From Chloroflexota bacterium (lineage in GTDB: Bacteria > Chloroflexota > Anaerolineae > J102), in contig JAKOVD010000127.1 in the NCBI GenBank assembly GCA_029782215.1, positions 124,001 to 188,000 of the forward strand: a DNA stretch of 64,000 bases, given 5' to 3'. The notes beneath the pieces were generated by a model that was not told where the DNA came from, did no database searches, and saw nothing but the letters and a program-made list of their open reading frames with translations. A program made the translations under genes and the position numbers. The number at the start of each line of letters is the position of its first letter. Within the stretch, counting starts at the first letter, position 1. Below, piece by piece: positions 16,453 to 25,814 of this stretch.

Positions 16453-17817
16453 ATGAGTTCTTCGGAGATCACCGTGCCCGCCGCCGGCGAACAGCGATTT
16501 AGCGTCTGGCGCTCGCTCAAGATCGGCACGTTCCATATCGGCTCTTCGCTGACCGATCTGCTCACGTCTGCGGTCTGGAACCGGATCCTGATCGCGGACC
16601 TGGGGGTGCCAGCATGGCCAGTATCGCTGCTGGTGGCGCTGCGCTATCTGATGGCGCCGCTCACCCTTTGGGCCGGGCACGAATCTGACACCCGCCCCAT
16701 CTTCGGCAGCCGTCGCATCGCCTATATCTGGCTCGGCCGGCTCCTCATGCTGGCCTCGCTGCCCCTCCTGCCCCTGGCGCTGGCAGCCATCGGCTTTGAC
16801 GTGCGTTCTGTGACCGGCTGGAGCCTCGCCATCGTCTCCTTCCTCGTCTACGGCGTTGGCACCCTGATCTCCGGGGCGCCCTACCTGGCCCTTGTGCACG
16901 ACAGCGCCCCTTACTCCCGGCGCGGGCAGGCGATCGCCATCGTGCAGACCATCCTGGTAGCCAGTTTTGCCTTCGGCGGCTTCCTCTACGGACGTCTTCT
17001 GCCGACGTTTGACTACGCGCAATTCTGGCGCCTGGTGCTCTTCGCCATGGCCGGCGCTGCCTTTTTCTGGATCGTCTCGATCTGGGGTGAGGAGCGCCGG
17101 CACGCGCCGGACGTGGAGGCGCCCACCACCCAACCCTTCCGCCAGACCTTCCGTGAGATCTGGGCGGACGAGCGTACCCGGCGCTATGCCCTCTTCCTGG
17201 GGGTCTCCGCCTTCTTCGCCTTTATGCAGGATTCGATGCTGGAGCCCTTCGGCGGCGACGTGTTTGACCTCAGCGTCGGGCAGACCACCCGCTTCAATGC
17301 CTATTGGGGAACGGGGGTGCTGCTGGCAATGGTGCTGACTTCGGTGCTCACACGGAAGTGGCGTCCCGACCAGCAGGTGGGGACGACCCTCCTGGGGTTG
17401 GCGCTGCTTGGCGGCCCCATCGTCCTGCTCGGCGTCGCTTCGGCCCTCAAGATGCAGGCGCTGATCGTGCCCGTCCTGCTGGTGTTCGGGTTCGGCTTCG
17501 GCGTCTTCACCGTGGGCGGAGTCAGCCTGCTCATGGCCATGCTCCGCCCGGCGCAGGCCGCAAGCTACCTGGCGCTGTGGAGCATGGTGCAGTTGGTCAC
17601 GCGCGGCCTTGGCATCGCCATGGGCGGCGTCATTCGCGACGTTGCCCTTGCCCTGAGCGGTGCGTTCAGCACGGCCTACGCGGTTCTGTTCGTCTTCGAG
17701 GGGCTAGGTCTTTTCTTTTGCATCTGGCTGTTGGTTCGGGTTGATGTCAAGGGCTTTGCCGCCCATCACGACACAGCCATTCCCGCCGCCAGCGCGCTCG
17801 CAGCCCTCGCCGACTGA
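16453..17817 (+). CDS. PucC/BCD-family MFS transporter
   Basis: 454 residues with about 12 membrane segments. The opening (KIGTFHIGSSLTDLLTSAVWNRILI) and the HESDTRPIFGSRRIAYIWLGR loop are hallmarks of the PucC family, whose known members assist light-harvesting complex assembly in phototrophs or act as related carriers. The ATG at 16453 follows a GAGG ribosome site; a TTG at 16447 is the frame opening. It precedes the TetR gene by 17 nt. No photosynthesis gene is visible in the window, so a role in pigment or lipid-like solute transport is inference from the carotenoid genes a few kb away. Confidence 0.82.
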   Translation: MSSSEITVPAAGEQRFSVWRSLKIGTFHIGSSLTDLLTSAVWNRILIADLGVPAWPVSLLVALRYLMAPLTLWAGHESDTRPIFGSRRIAYIWLGRLLMLASLPLLPLALAAIGFDVRSVTGWSLAIVSFLVYGVGTLISGAPYLALVHDSAPYSRRGQAIAIVQTILVASFAFGGFLYGRLLPTFDYAQFWRLVLFAMAGAAFFWIVSIWGEERRHAPDVEAPTTQPFRQTFREIWADERTRRYALFLGVSAFFAFMQDSMLEPFGGDVFDLSVGQTTRFNAYWGTGVLLAMVLTSVLTRKWRPDQQVGTTLLGLALLGGPIVLLGVASALKMQALIVPVLLVFGFGFGVFTVGGVSLLMAMLRPAQAASYLALWSMVQLVTRGLGIAMGGVIRDVALALSGAFSTAYAVLFVFEGLGLFFCIWLLVRVDVKGFAAHHDTAIPAASALAALAD

Positions 17818-17834
17818 GGTAAATCCCGCCAGCC

Positions 17835-18437
17835 ATGCGCACGAACGAAGCCATCGACCTGCCGCAGAAATGCATGGATGAGGCCACCCGGTTGTTCGTG
17901 GCGCATGGCTACAATGGCATCTCGATGCGCGAGATTGCGGAGCAGGTAGGGGTTTCCAAGGCCGGTCTCTACTATCACTTCCGTGACAAAGAGGCGCTCT
18001 TCCTCGCCATTCTGACCGCCAACCTGGGTGAGATCGAGGCCATTGTCACCGACGCCAAGCGTTCCGAGTCAGGGGCGCGGCAGCGCATCACCCTGGTGAT
18101 GCACGGCATCGCCGCCCGCGCCCCGGAGCAGCGGGCCATCATCCGGCTGGCCAGCCAGGAGATGGTCAACGTCAGTCCCGAGGCCAGGGAGGCCTTCGGG
18201 CGGACCTACCACGAGAAGTTCATCGGGCAGATCCAAAGCATCATCACCGACGGGATCGCGGCCGGCGACCTGCGTCCCGTCGATGCCAGCGACGCCACCT
18301 GGATTCTGCTGGGCATGATGTATCCCTTTCTCTACACCGCCCACGAGTCGCCGCTCACGCCGACAGCCGGCGCCATCGACCTGATGGTGGCGATCTTCTT
18401 CGACGGCCTGGCAAGCCGGCCCGCCGCAAGCGCCTGA
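17835..18437 (+). CDS. TetR/AcrR-family transcriptional regulator
   Basis: 200 residues. The N-terminal 60 contain the TetR DNA-binding domain: AHGYNGISMREIAEQVGV, then SKAGLYYHFRDKEALFLAIL, the recognition helix and the family YxHFxxKExL. The remainder is an all-helical ligand-binding domain of unknown specificity. The gene starts 17 nt after the PucC-like gene and closes the 14.4-18.4 kb cluster. The ACCGACCGGTCGGT palindrome in the exporter promoter at 14339 is its likely binding site, which would make it an autoregulated repressor of the cluster if the cluster is one transcript. Confidence 0.9.
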   Translation: MRTNEAIDLPQKCMDEATRLFVAHGYNGISMREIAEQVGVSKAGLYYHFRDKEALFLAILTANLGEIEAIVTDAKRSESGARQRITLVMHGIAARAPEQRAIIRLASQEMVNVSPEAREAFGRTYHEKFIGQIQSIITDGIAAGDLRPVDASDATWILLGMMYPFLYTAHESPLTPTAGAIDLMVAIFFDGLASRPAASA

Positions 18438-18446
18438 GTCCCTGCC

Positions 18447-19091
18447 TTAACCCTTTGGTGTAGGCAGGCTCCGCCGCTCCAGGGCGAAGACGCCCGTCGT
18501 CGCCAGCAGGTTCTTCACCTTGATGATCTCGGAGCGCCGGCCCTTCACCAGGTAGAGCTCGCGGGTGATCTGCAGGCCCTCCTGCTGGCAGAAATGGGCG
18601 AAGTCGGTGATCGTCAGGGCCTGCCAGCGCGGCACATCATTCCAGCGCTGGGACAGGTCAGGAGCCTGGGGAACGCACCCTGTAAGCAGCAGGTGCAGCC
18701 GGCAGCGCCAGTAGCCCCAGTTCGGGAAGCTGACAATGGCGCGGCGGCCCACGCGCAGCATTTCGTGCAGGATGGCGCCGGGGTCGTCCAGGTAGGGAAG
18801 CGTCTGCGTCAGGAGGACATCGTCGAAGCTTGCATCAGGGTAATCGGCCAGTCCCTCTTCCAGGTGCCCCTGGCGGACGCTCAGGCCGCGCCGGACGCAG
18901 GCGAGCACGTTGCCCTCATTCAGCTCGATGCCGCGCCCACGCACCTTTCGCTCGCGCACAAGATAATCGAGCAGGCTGCCGTCGCCGCAGCCCAGGTCAA
19001 GCACCTTGGCGCCCGCAGGCACAAGGTCCGCGACTGCCTGCAGGTCAGGGCGCAGACGGTTGCGGTCCCCTTCGCTTACGGGCGCCATCAT
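18447..19091 (-). CDS. metW: MetW, methionine biosynthesis protein
   Basis: 214 residues of the SAM-dependent methyltransferase fold: motif I KVLDLGCGDGSLL, acid VRGRGIELNE, DVLLTQTLPYLDDP, and the MetW-specific SFPNWGYWRCR and KNLLATTGVFAL. MetW works with MetX in homoserine acylation for methionine synthesis; its own catalytic role is unclear. Its ATG overlaps the metX stop (ATGA), so it is translationally coupled as the last gene of metY-metX-metW. A second Met directly follows the first. Confidence 0.92.
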   Translation of the reverse strand: MMAPVSEGDRNRLRPDLQAVADLVPAGAKVLDLGCGDGSLLDYLVRERKVRGRGIELNEGNVLACVRRGLSVRQGHLEEGLADYPDASFDDVLLTQTLPYLDDPGAILHEMLRVGRRAIVSFPNWGYWRCRLHLLLTGCVPQAPDLSQRWNDVPRWQALTITDFAHFCQQEGLQITRELYLVKGRRSEIIKVKNLLATTGVFALERRSLPTPKG

Positions 19092-20362
19092 GACTGGCTC
19101 CCCGGTTGAGCCCCCGGTTGAGCCCCCGGTTGACCCCCCGGTTGAGCCCCCGGTTGAGCCCCCAGCGGCACAGGCGCCTCAGGGACCGGGACCGGGTCGG
19201 GCAGAGCGATCCCCTCTTCGCGCACCAACCGGTCCAGGAAGCTGGAGAGCAGACTCGTCATGGTGTCCACCTCAACGAGAAAGGCATCATGGCCCCAACT
19301 GCTCCGGATGTCCAGGTACGTGACATCGGCCCCGGCTGCCGTCAGCGCCCGCACCAGGTCCTTGCTGTGGTAGCTGGGGTAGAGCCAGTCGCTGGTGAAG
19401 CTCACCACCAGGAACCTGATGTCGGTGGAGTGGGCAAAGGCCGCTACCAGGGAACCGTGCGGCTCGGACAGGTCGAAGTAGTCCATCGCCTTGGTGACGT
19501 ACAGGTAGCTGTTGGCGTCGAAGCGCTGCGTGAACTTGTTGCCCTTGTACTTCAGGTAGCTCTCAACCTCGAACTCAGGGTCGAACTCAAAGCCAAAGCG
19601 CTCCTTGCCCTGCAGCCGGCGGCCGAACTTCTTGTGCATCGACTCTTCGCTGAGATACGTGATGTGACCGACCATCCGTGCCACTGCCAGCCCGGCATCA
19701 GGCTTGACCGCTCGGTCGTAGTAATCGCCGCGGCTCCAGTTGGGATCGGCGTAGATCGCCTGGCGTCCGACCTCACTGAACGCGATCAGCATCGGGCTGT
19801 GCCGGGCGGTGGTGGCAATGGGGATGGCGGCGCAGATGCGTTCGGGGTGATGGGCAGCCATCTCCAGCACCTGCATGCCCCCCATCGAGCCGCCAACCAC
19901 GCAGAGCACCCTGTCGATGCCAAGCCTATCGAGCAGGGCGATCTGCGCCCGCACCATGTCGCCGATGGTGACCACGGGGAAGTGCAGACCGTAGGGCCGG
20001 CCTGTCTGCGGATCGACGCTGCTGGGGCCGCTGCTTCCGTAGCAGCTTCCCAACACGTTGCTGCACACGATGAAGTAGCGGTCCGTGTCAAAGGCTTTCC
20101 CCGGTCCGATGCAGTCGTCCCACCACCCTGCTTTGCCGGCTGCCTGCTCCTCCTCCGTGTGGTAACCCGCGGCATGGGCGCTGCCGCTCAAGGCGTGCTC
20201 GACAAGGATCACGTTGGAGCGGTCGGCGTTCAGCCGTCCATAGGTCTCATAGGTCAGAGTCACCGGGCGGAGTTCGGCGCCGCTCTCAAGCTGGAACGGC
20301 GCGTCCACGGCAAACACGTGGTGCTGCGCTTTGACGATGCCGACAGTATTCGGAGAAGGCAT
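19088..20362 (-). CDS. metX: Homoserine O-acetyltransferase MetX
   Basis: 424 residues. Alpha/beta-hydrolase-fold enzyme that acylates homoserine. Visible residues are the nucleophile in VVGGSMGGMQ, the acid in FTSDWLYPSYHSKDL and the base in SWGHDAFLVE. MetX is usually about 370-390 residues; the surplus is a C-terminal tail of Gln-Pro-Gly-Ala repeats encoded by a 12-bp DNA repeat (see 19100-19163), which is outside the catalytic fold. It lies 249 nt downstream of metY across a repeat-filled spacer and overlaps metW by 4 nt. Acetyl rather than succinyl specificity is inferred from the family. Confidence 0.92.
   Translation of the reverse strand: MPSPNTVGIVKAQHHVFAVDAPFQLESGAELRPVTLTYETYGRLNADRSNVILVEHALSGSAHAAGYHTEEEQAAGKAGWWDDCIGPGKAFDTDRYFIVCSNVLGSCYGSSGPSSVDPQTGRPYGLHFPVVTIGDMVRAQIALLDRLGIDRVLCVVGGSMGGMQVLEMAAHHPERICAAIPIATTARHSPMLIAFSEVGRQAIYADPNWSRGDYYDRAVKPDAGLAVARMVGHITYLSEESMHKKFGRRLQGKERFGFEFDPEFEVESYLKYKGNKFTQRFDANSYLYVTKAMDYFDLSEPHGSLVAAFAHSTDIRFLVVSFTSDWLYPSYHSKDLVRALTAAGADVTYLDIRSSWGHDAFLVEVDTMTSLLSSFLDRLVREEGIALPDPVPVPEAPVPLGAQPGAQPGGQPGAQPGAQPGSQS
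19100..19163. repeat. 12-bp minisatellite in the metX 3' end
   Basis: About five units of CCCCCGGTTGAG (one variant with GAC) encode the GAQP/GGQP tail of MetX on the minus strand. Units keep the reading frame, so copy-number change would lengthen or shorten the tail by four residues at a time. Confidence 0.85.
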
Positions 20363-20400
20363 ACAGGTAAGGACGGGGAAAGAGGCAAGGAGGGGAGATT

Positions 20401-20605
20401 AAGACGTACTTCGTAATACGTAATGCGTAATTAGAACGCGCCATCACGCCCTACTCGTTACGTATTACGCAGTACGCAGTACTCGTCACGCAACACGTAA
20501 TGTGTAATGCGTAATGCGTAATGCGCAATTAGAACCGCCTCTCGCGCATCACACTACTCGTTACGTATTACGCAGTACGCAGTACTCGTCACGCATCACG
20601 TAAAA
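20401..20605. repeat. Palindrome-rich duplicated repeat in the metY-metX spacer
   Basis: The spacer contains two related blocks about 103 bp apart, each with TTACGTATTACGCAGTACGC (20458 and 20561) followed by AGTACTCGTCACGCA. The left flank has the inverse arm CGTAATACGTAA (20412-20423), a perfect 12-bp match to TTACGTATTACG at 20458-20469, so long hairpins can form. TAATGCG units recur at 20420-20430 and 20500-20525. Confidence 0.8.
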
Positions 20606-20611
20606 CGTCTT

Positions 20612-21919
<1,308 letters not shown>

Positions 21920-21999
21920 GGTGGGAGTCTCCGTGTGAGTGTGCGGGCTGCGAGTGTCTAGTCGTGGCAGTGAGCAGCGGACTGATAGTGAACTGCGCT

Positions 22000-22040
22000 G
22001 GAAAAAAGAAGAACCCTCTGCCGGTGAGCGAGAGGGTTCG
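22000..22040 (-). terminator. Intrinsic terminator of the SAM-I riboswitch expression platform
   Basis: On the minus strand GAACCCTCT (22039-22031) pairs with AGAGGGTTC (22019-22011), followed by a U-rich run (CTTTTTTTCC-like, 22008-22000). It lies between the aptamer and metY and is the off-state terminator. Confidence 0.88.
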
Positions 22041-22108
22041 GAATGTCATGGTGCGCCTGCTTCAGAGTCCGCCGTAGGTGGCGTGAGCAGGGGCCGTGCG
22101 CTTCTGTC

Positions 22109-22230
22109 CTCTCATCTTCCAGAACTTCTCTGCCGGAATTGGCACCCTGACACTTAGGCAGCGTCGTTGCTGTGGTCGCCGGGTTGTCGAGGCTTCATCG
22201 GGCCGGTCCCTCCGCCTCTCTGGATAAGAG
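22109..22230 (-). promoter_or_regulatory. SAM-I (S-box) riboswitch aptamer of the metYXW operon
   Basis: Reading the minus strand from 22230: P1 arm CTCTTATC, AGAGAGGCGGAGGGAC, then GGCCCGATGAAGCC and CGACAACC, GGTGCCAATTCC, and the closing P1 arm GATGAGAG at 22116-22109, which pairs fully with the opening arm. These are the conserved blocks of the S-box, including the GATGA kink-turn region and the GGTGCCAATTCC core. It binds S-adenosylmethionine and drives the terminator at 22000-22040. Confidence 0.95.
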
Positions 22231-22268
22231 CTTCGCACCTGGAACTGGTGCTGTGCAATTGAGGCGGG

Positions 22269-22297
22269 AGGATACACCACCGTGCACGACCTGTCAA
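22269..22297 (-). promoter_or_regulatory. Sigma70-type promoter of metYXW
   Basis: TTGACA (22297-22292), a 17-nt spacer and TATCCT (22274-22269) on the minus strand. The predicted start near 22262 gives a leader of about 340 nt that contains the whole SAM-I aptamer and its terminator. Confidence 0.8.
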
Positions 22298-22321
22298 ATC
22301 GCCGCAAACCACCCCCCAAGA

Positions 22322-22355
22322 CAACAGCCGTCCAGGCGCACCTGGACGGCTGTTG
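22322..22355 (-). terminator. Terminator hairpin after the META-domain lipoprotein gene
   Basis: A perfect 15-bp stem (CAACAGCCGTCCAGG at 22322-22336 with its complement at 22341-22355) and a CGCA tetraloop, 57 nt past the lipoprotein stop codon. Downstream on the minus strand only a short TTGTCTT follows, so termination may be weak. It lies just upstream of the metY promoter. Confidence 0.65.
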
Positions 22356-22411
22356 CAGAAGAGCAGGCGGAAGGGAATGCCGGCGGCGGGTCACCACCCC
22401 CGGCCCCGGCG

Positions 22412-25400
22412 TCAGGGCTTGCTGGCGCCGCCCTTGCTGAAGATCATGTTGCCGGAGTCGGCAAAGAGGTTGATGACCAGGTTGTCGCCGTCGAAGACAT
22501 GGGTGCCGGCATGGTTGAGCTGCTGGAGGAAGAGATTGCCCTTCGAACCGGACGGGCACTGCTTCTTGGTCTTGGTAGCGGCATCGATGGCAAGGCTGGC
22601 GCCGTCCACTTTGTAGGAGCCGCCGCCCGTATTGCAGTCCACCCGCAGCCGCAGCTTGCCATCGGCCAGGAACTCGACGGTATAGTGGTCCGGGTACTTG
22701 ACCTTGATCTTGCTTCCATCGCTCATGTCCGTGCCTTGCCACTGCCAGACAACGCCTGTCAGCGCCGGAGCAGGCGCGTTCACGGCGCCCTGTTCGACGG
22801 TGGGGGTCGGTTCAGGCGCGGCGCCACCGGCCGCCGTCTCGGCGCCGGGGGCAGGCAGAGTGAAGCTGACGGCGAGGGCGCCGTCGGCCGTGCGTAGCTC
22901 CAGACTGTTGCCGGCCGTCTTGTAGGTCGCGGCCGACTTCAGCGCCTCCAGGTAGGCGCTTTCCTGCGCCATCACCTCCGGCGGGCAGGCCATCCGTGTG
23001 GTGGCAATCGCCGGGTCGATCGCAATGTTGGCGCCGTCGATCTTATAGGTCGTGTTGTACTGGTTGCAGCCGCCCGTGCCGGAAAGGCTGCCGTCCTCGC
23101 CGAATAGCGCCGTGATCTCGGTGCCAGCAAGGACGCTGACGACGGCCTGTTTGCCGTTGTTGTAGCTCATGACCTGCCAGGCGGCGCCGGTGAGCGCAGG
23201 CTGCGCTTCGGGCTTGAAGGTCAGCACGGTGGCGCCCTTGGCGTTCTTGATCACGAGCTGGTCACCCGCAACCTTGTAGCTGGCAGCGCTGGCCAGGGCC
23301 GCCAGGTACTGCCGCTCCTGCGCCATCTGGGCGTCCGGACAAGCCATCATCGTGGTGAACCCGACTTTGACCGTCAGCTTGTTGCCCTTCGCGGTGTAGG
23401 CGCCGCCGTAGCGGTTGCAGCCCGTGGTGCCGGTCACGCTGCCGTCCGCAAACAAGGCTGTGGCAGGAGCATCAGGCAGGGCTGCCACCGTCTTGCCCTT
23501 GGCGTTGACATAGGAGACGAGCTGCCAGTTGACACCCTCCAGGCCCGCCGCCGGGGCGGTTTCCGGTGCCGCGACCGTGGGCTCCGGAGTCGCTTCCGGC
23601 GCCGCCGGGGTCGCCTCAGGCGCCGCCCCGGGCTTGACCTCCTCGTGAACGACTTCAGACTGGATGTAGTTCACAGCCAGGGCGCCGCTCTCCGTCCGCA
23701 GCTCCATGGCGCCGGCCCCCAGTTTATAGGTGGCTGCCGTCACCAGGGCCTCGAGGTAGGCTCGCTCCTGGTCCATAACATCGGGTGCGCAAGCCTTGCG
23801 CGTGGTGGCAATCGCCGGATCGACTGTGATCTTGTCACCGTCGACCTTGTAGGTGGTGGCGTACTGATTGCAGCCGCCAAAACCACTGAGGCTGCCATCC
23901 TCGCCGAACACCGCCGTGATCTGAGATTGCGAAAGCACGCTCACCACGGCCTGCTTGCCATTGTTGTAAGCCTGGACCTGCCAATTGGTGCCCGCCAATG
24001 ACGACTGTGCTTCGGGAGCGAAGGTGAGCGCCACATCGCCGGCAGCGTTCTTGAGCAGGAGCTGTTCTCCTGCCACCTCGTAGCTCGCTACGTTCGCCAT
24101 GGCCGCCTGGAAACCCTGTTCCTGCACCATCTGGGCATCGGGACAAGCCATCATCGTGCTGGGGCCAAGCGTAACCTTGAGCGCTGTCCCATCCACAGTG
24201 TACGTGCCCCCGTAGCGGTTGCAGCCGGTCGTGCCCGAAACCAGGCCATCGGCGAAGAGCGCCGTCGCAGGCGCCTCAGGCAGTGCCGCCACCGTCTCGC
24301 CCTGGTCGTTTACGTAGGAGACCATCTGCCAGTTCGTGCCTTCCAGTCCAGCTGCGGGCGCCGTCGTCGCCTCAGGCGTCGGCTCGCCGCCTGCGGCCGC
24401 TCCCGCCTCGTAGAGCGCCACATTGGCGCCTTCGGTGGTGCGAAGGTGAAGCTGGCCGTCCACAAAGTTGTAGGAGGCAGTCGTGGGCAGCGCTGCCAGG
24501 TAGGCGGCCTCCTGGTCCATGATCGCCTGTTCGCAGGCCTTCTGGGTGGTGACAATGGCGCCGCTGATGATCATGTTGTTGCGGTCGTCCACTGTGTAGG
24601 TAGTGGAGTAGTTGTTGCAGCCGGCTGAGCCGGACAGCGTGCCATCTTCACCGAAGATGGCGGTGATCGACGTCTCAGGCCGCATCACGCCGACGACGGC
24701 GCCCCTGCCGTTATTGTAGAAGGTAGCGTTCCAGACAACGCCCGTCAGGGCAGGCTGCGCCTGTGCCGTGAACGTAAGCACGACGGCACCCTTGTCGTTC
24801 ATGATCTGGAGCTGGCCGTCCGCAATCTGGAAAGTGGCGGCGGAGGCAAGCGCGGCCATGAAGGCCTTCTCCTGCGCCATGACCTTCTCATCACAGGCCA
24901 TCATCGTCGTGCCGGCGGGTGTGATCGTCAGCTTGTCGCCGTCTACGGTATAGCCTCCGAAATAACTGTTGCAGCCGCCGTTGCCGGTGAGCTGTCCCTC
25001 GTTGAAGCCTGCCGTAACAGTCACGCCGGTCATGGCGGCGATCGTCTCGCCCTTCTCGTCAGCCAGCGACACCAACTGCCAGGTCGGACCTTCCAGCGTC
25101 AGGGCTGCCGTCTTGGATGGCGTTGTCTCCGGGGCGGAAGTGGGCTTGGCAGTCTGTTCGGCGGCCGTCTTGCTGACCACTTCGACCAACGCATACTTGA
25201 ACCTAGAGGCGTCGGCCGGCGGGTTCTCAACCACCGTCCGCTCCACCTTCAACTCGTAGTTGTAGCCCGGCTCGAAGGTGAACCCGGCAATGGGATCGAA
25301 GAAGTTCTGCCAGGCGCCGTCAGGGCTGTCCTTAACCTGCATGCACTTCTGCGGAGCAACGCCAGTGCAGTCCACAAGCTCAGGTCCCACGTACAGCGTG

Positions 25401-25549
25401 ATGATCTCGCTCTGTACCGGAGCAGGGGCCTGCTCCGTAGGCTGCACAGGGACCGGCGTGACGGTCGCCGGGACACAGGCGGCGAACATGCCTACGAGCA
25501 GCACCAGGGCAAGCGGTGCGGCAAGGCGAAATAGGATTGTTCTCTTCAT
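22412..25549 (-). CDS. Secreted lipoprotein with a DUF4377-like domain and seven META domains
   Basis: 1045 residues. The frame opens at 25846, but the ATG at 25549 has a GGAGG ribosome site and begins a lipoprotein signal (MKRTILFRLA...) with a lipobox ending AAC near residue 25, so it should be lipid-anchored outside the cytoplasmic membrane. After a Pro-rich linker comes a DUF4377-like domain (CTGVAPQKCMQV, GYNYELKVER). Seven META-type domains follow, each with a W near its start, a GGCN-like turn and a paired MAC or KAC cysteine. They alternate in two subtypes (LEG..WQ..S with TTMMAC; YNNG with TTRKAC/TTQKAC/TTRMAC), making three A-B pairs and a final divergent copy. META domains (HslJ-like) are linked to stress tolerance; the function here is unknown. 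Confidence 0.88.
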   Translation of the reverse strand: MKRTILFRLAAPLALVLLVGMFAACVPATVTPVPVQPTEQAPAPVQSEIITLYVGPELVDCTGVAPQKCMQVKDSPDGAWQNFFDPIAGFTFEPGYNYELKVERTVVENPPADASRFKYALVEVVSKTAAEQTAKPTSAPETTPSKTAALTLEGPTWQLVSLADEKGETIAAMTGVTVTAGFNEGQLTGNGGCNSYFGGYTVDGDKLTITPAGTTMMACDEKVMAQEKAFMAALASAATFQIADGQLQIMNDKGAVVLTFTAQAQPALTGVVWNATFYNNGRGAVVGVMRPETSITAIFGEDGTLSGSAGCNNYSTTYTVDDRNNMIISGAIVTTQKACEQAIMDQEAAYLAALPTTASYNFVDGQLHLRTTEGANVALYEAGAAAGGEPTPEATTAPAAGLEGTNWQMVSYVNDQGETVAALPEAPATALFADGLVSGTTGCNRYGGTYTVDGTALKVTLGPSTMMACPDAQMVQEQGFQAAMANVASYEVAGEQLLLKNAAGDVALTFAPEAQSSLAGTNWQVQAYNNGKQAVVSVLSQSQITAVFGEDGSLSGFGGCNQYATTYKVDGDKITVDPAIATTRKACAPDVMDQERAYLEALVTAATYKLGAGAMELRTESGALAVNYIQSEVVHEEVKPGAAPEATPAAPEATPEPTVAAPETAPAAGLEGVNWQLVSYVNAKGKTVAALPDAPATALFADGSVTGTTGCNRYGGAYTAKGNKLTVKVGFTTMMACPDAQMAQERQYLAALASAASYKVAGDQLVIKNAKGATVLTFKPEAQPALTGAAWQVMSYNNGKQAVVSVLAGTEITALFGEDGSLSGTGGCNQYNTTYKIDGANIAIDPAIATTRMACPPEVMAQESAYLEALKSAATYKTAGNSLELRTADGALAVSFTLPAPGAETAAGGAAPEPTPTVEQGAVNAPAPALTGVVWQWQGTDMSDGSKIKVKYPDHYTVEFLADGKLRLRVDCNTGGGSYKVDGASLAIDAATKTKKQCPSGSKGNLFLQQLNHAGTHVFDGDNLVINLFADSGNMIFSKGGASKP

Positions 25550-25814
25550 GGTGTCAAAATCCTCCATTTGAACAGCGGCTAGGTCGTAAGAATAACATGT
25601 GGCCTGCAAACAGCAGAAGTCGGCGTTCCGGTAACAGCAGACCCGGCTGCGCATTTTGCCATCGCTAGGATGACGTACTTCACGTGTGATTGGTTCCGTG
25701 CTTTGAGGAGCAGAATCCCGCGCACTTGCCGCTGCGCCTGGTTTGGCCACGACACCGCCATCCGCTACGATTGGCGCGGCACCAGCGGCCAGTTGTGCCT
25801 TCTCAGCCCACGCC

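Noticed and set aside
8797..18437. Photosynthesis gene cluster
   Set aside because: Carotenoid genes and a PucC-like protein are present but there is no bacteriochlorophyll, reaction-centre or chlorosome gene, so phototrophy is not claimed.
20401..20605. Possible CRISPR array in the metY-metX spacer
   Set aside because: Only two related blocks, no regular 28-37 bp direct repeats with unique spacers and no cas gene nearby.
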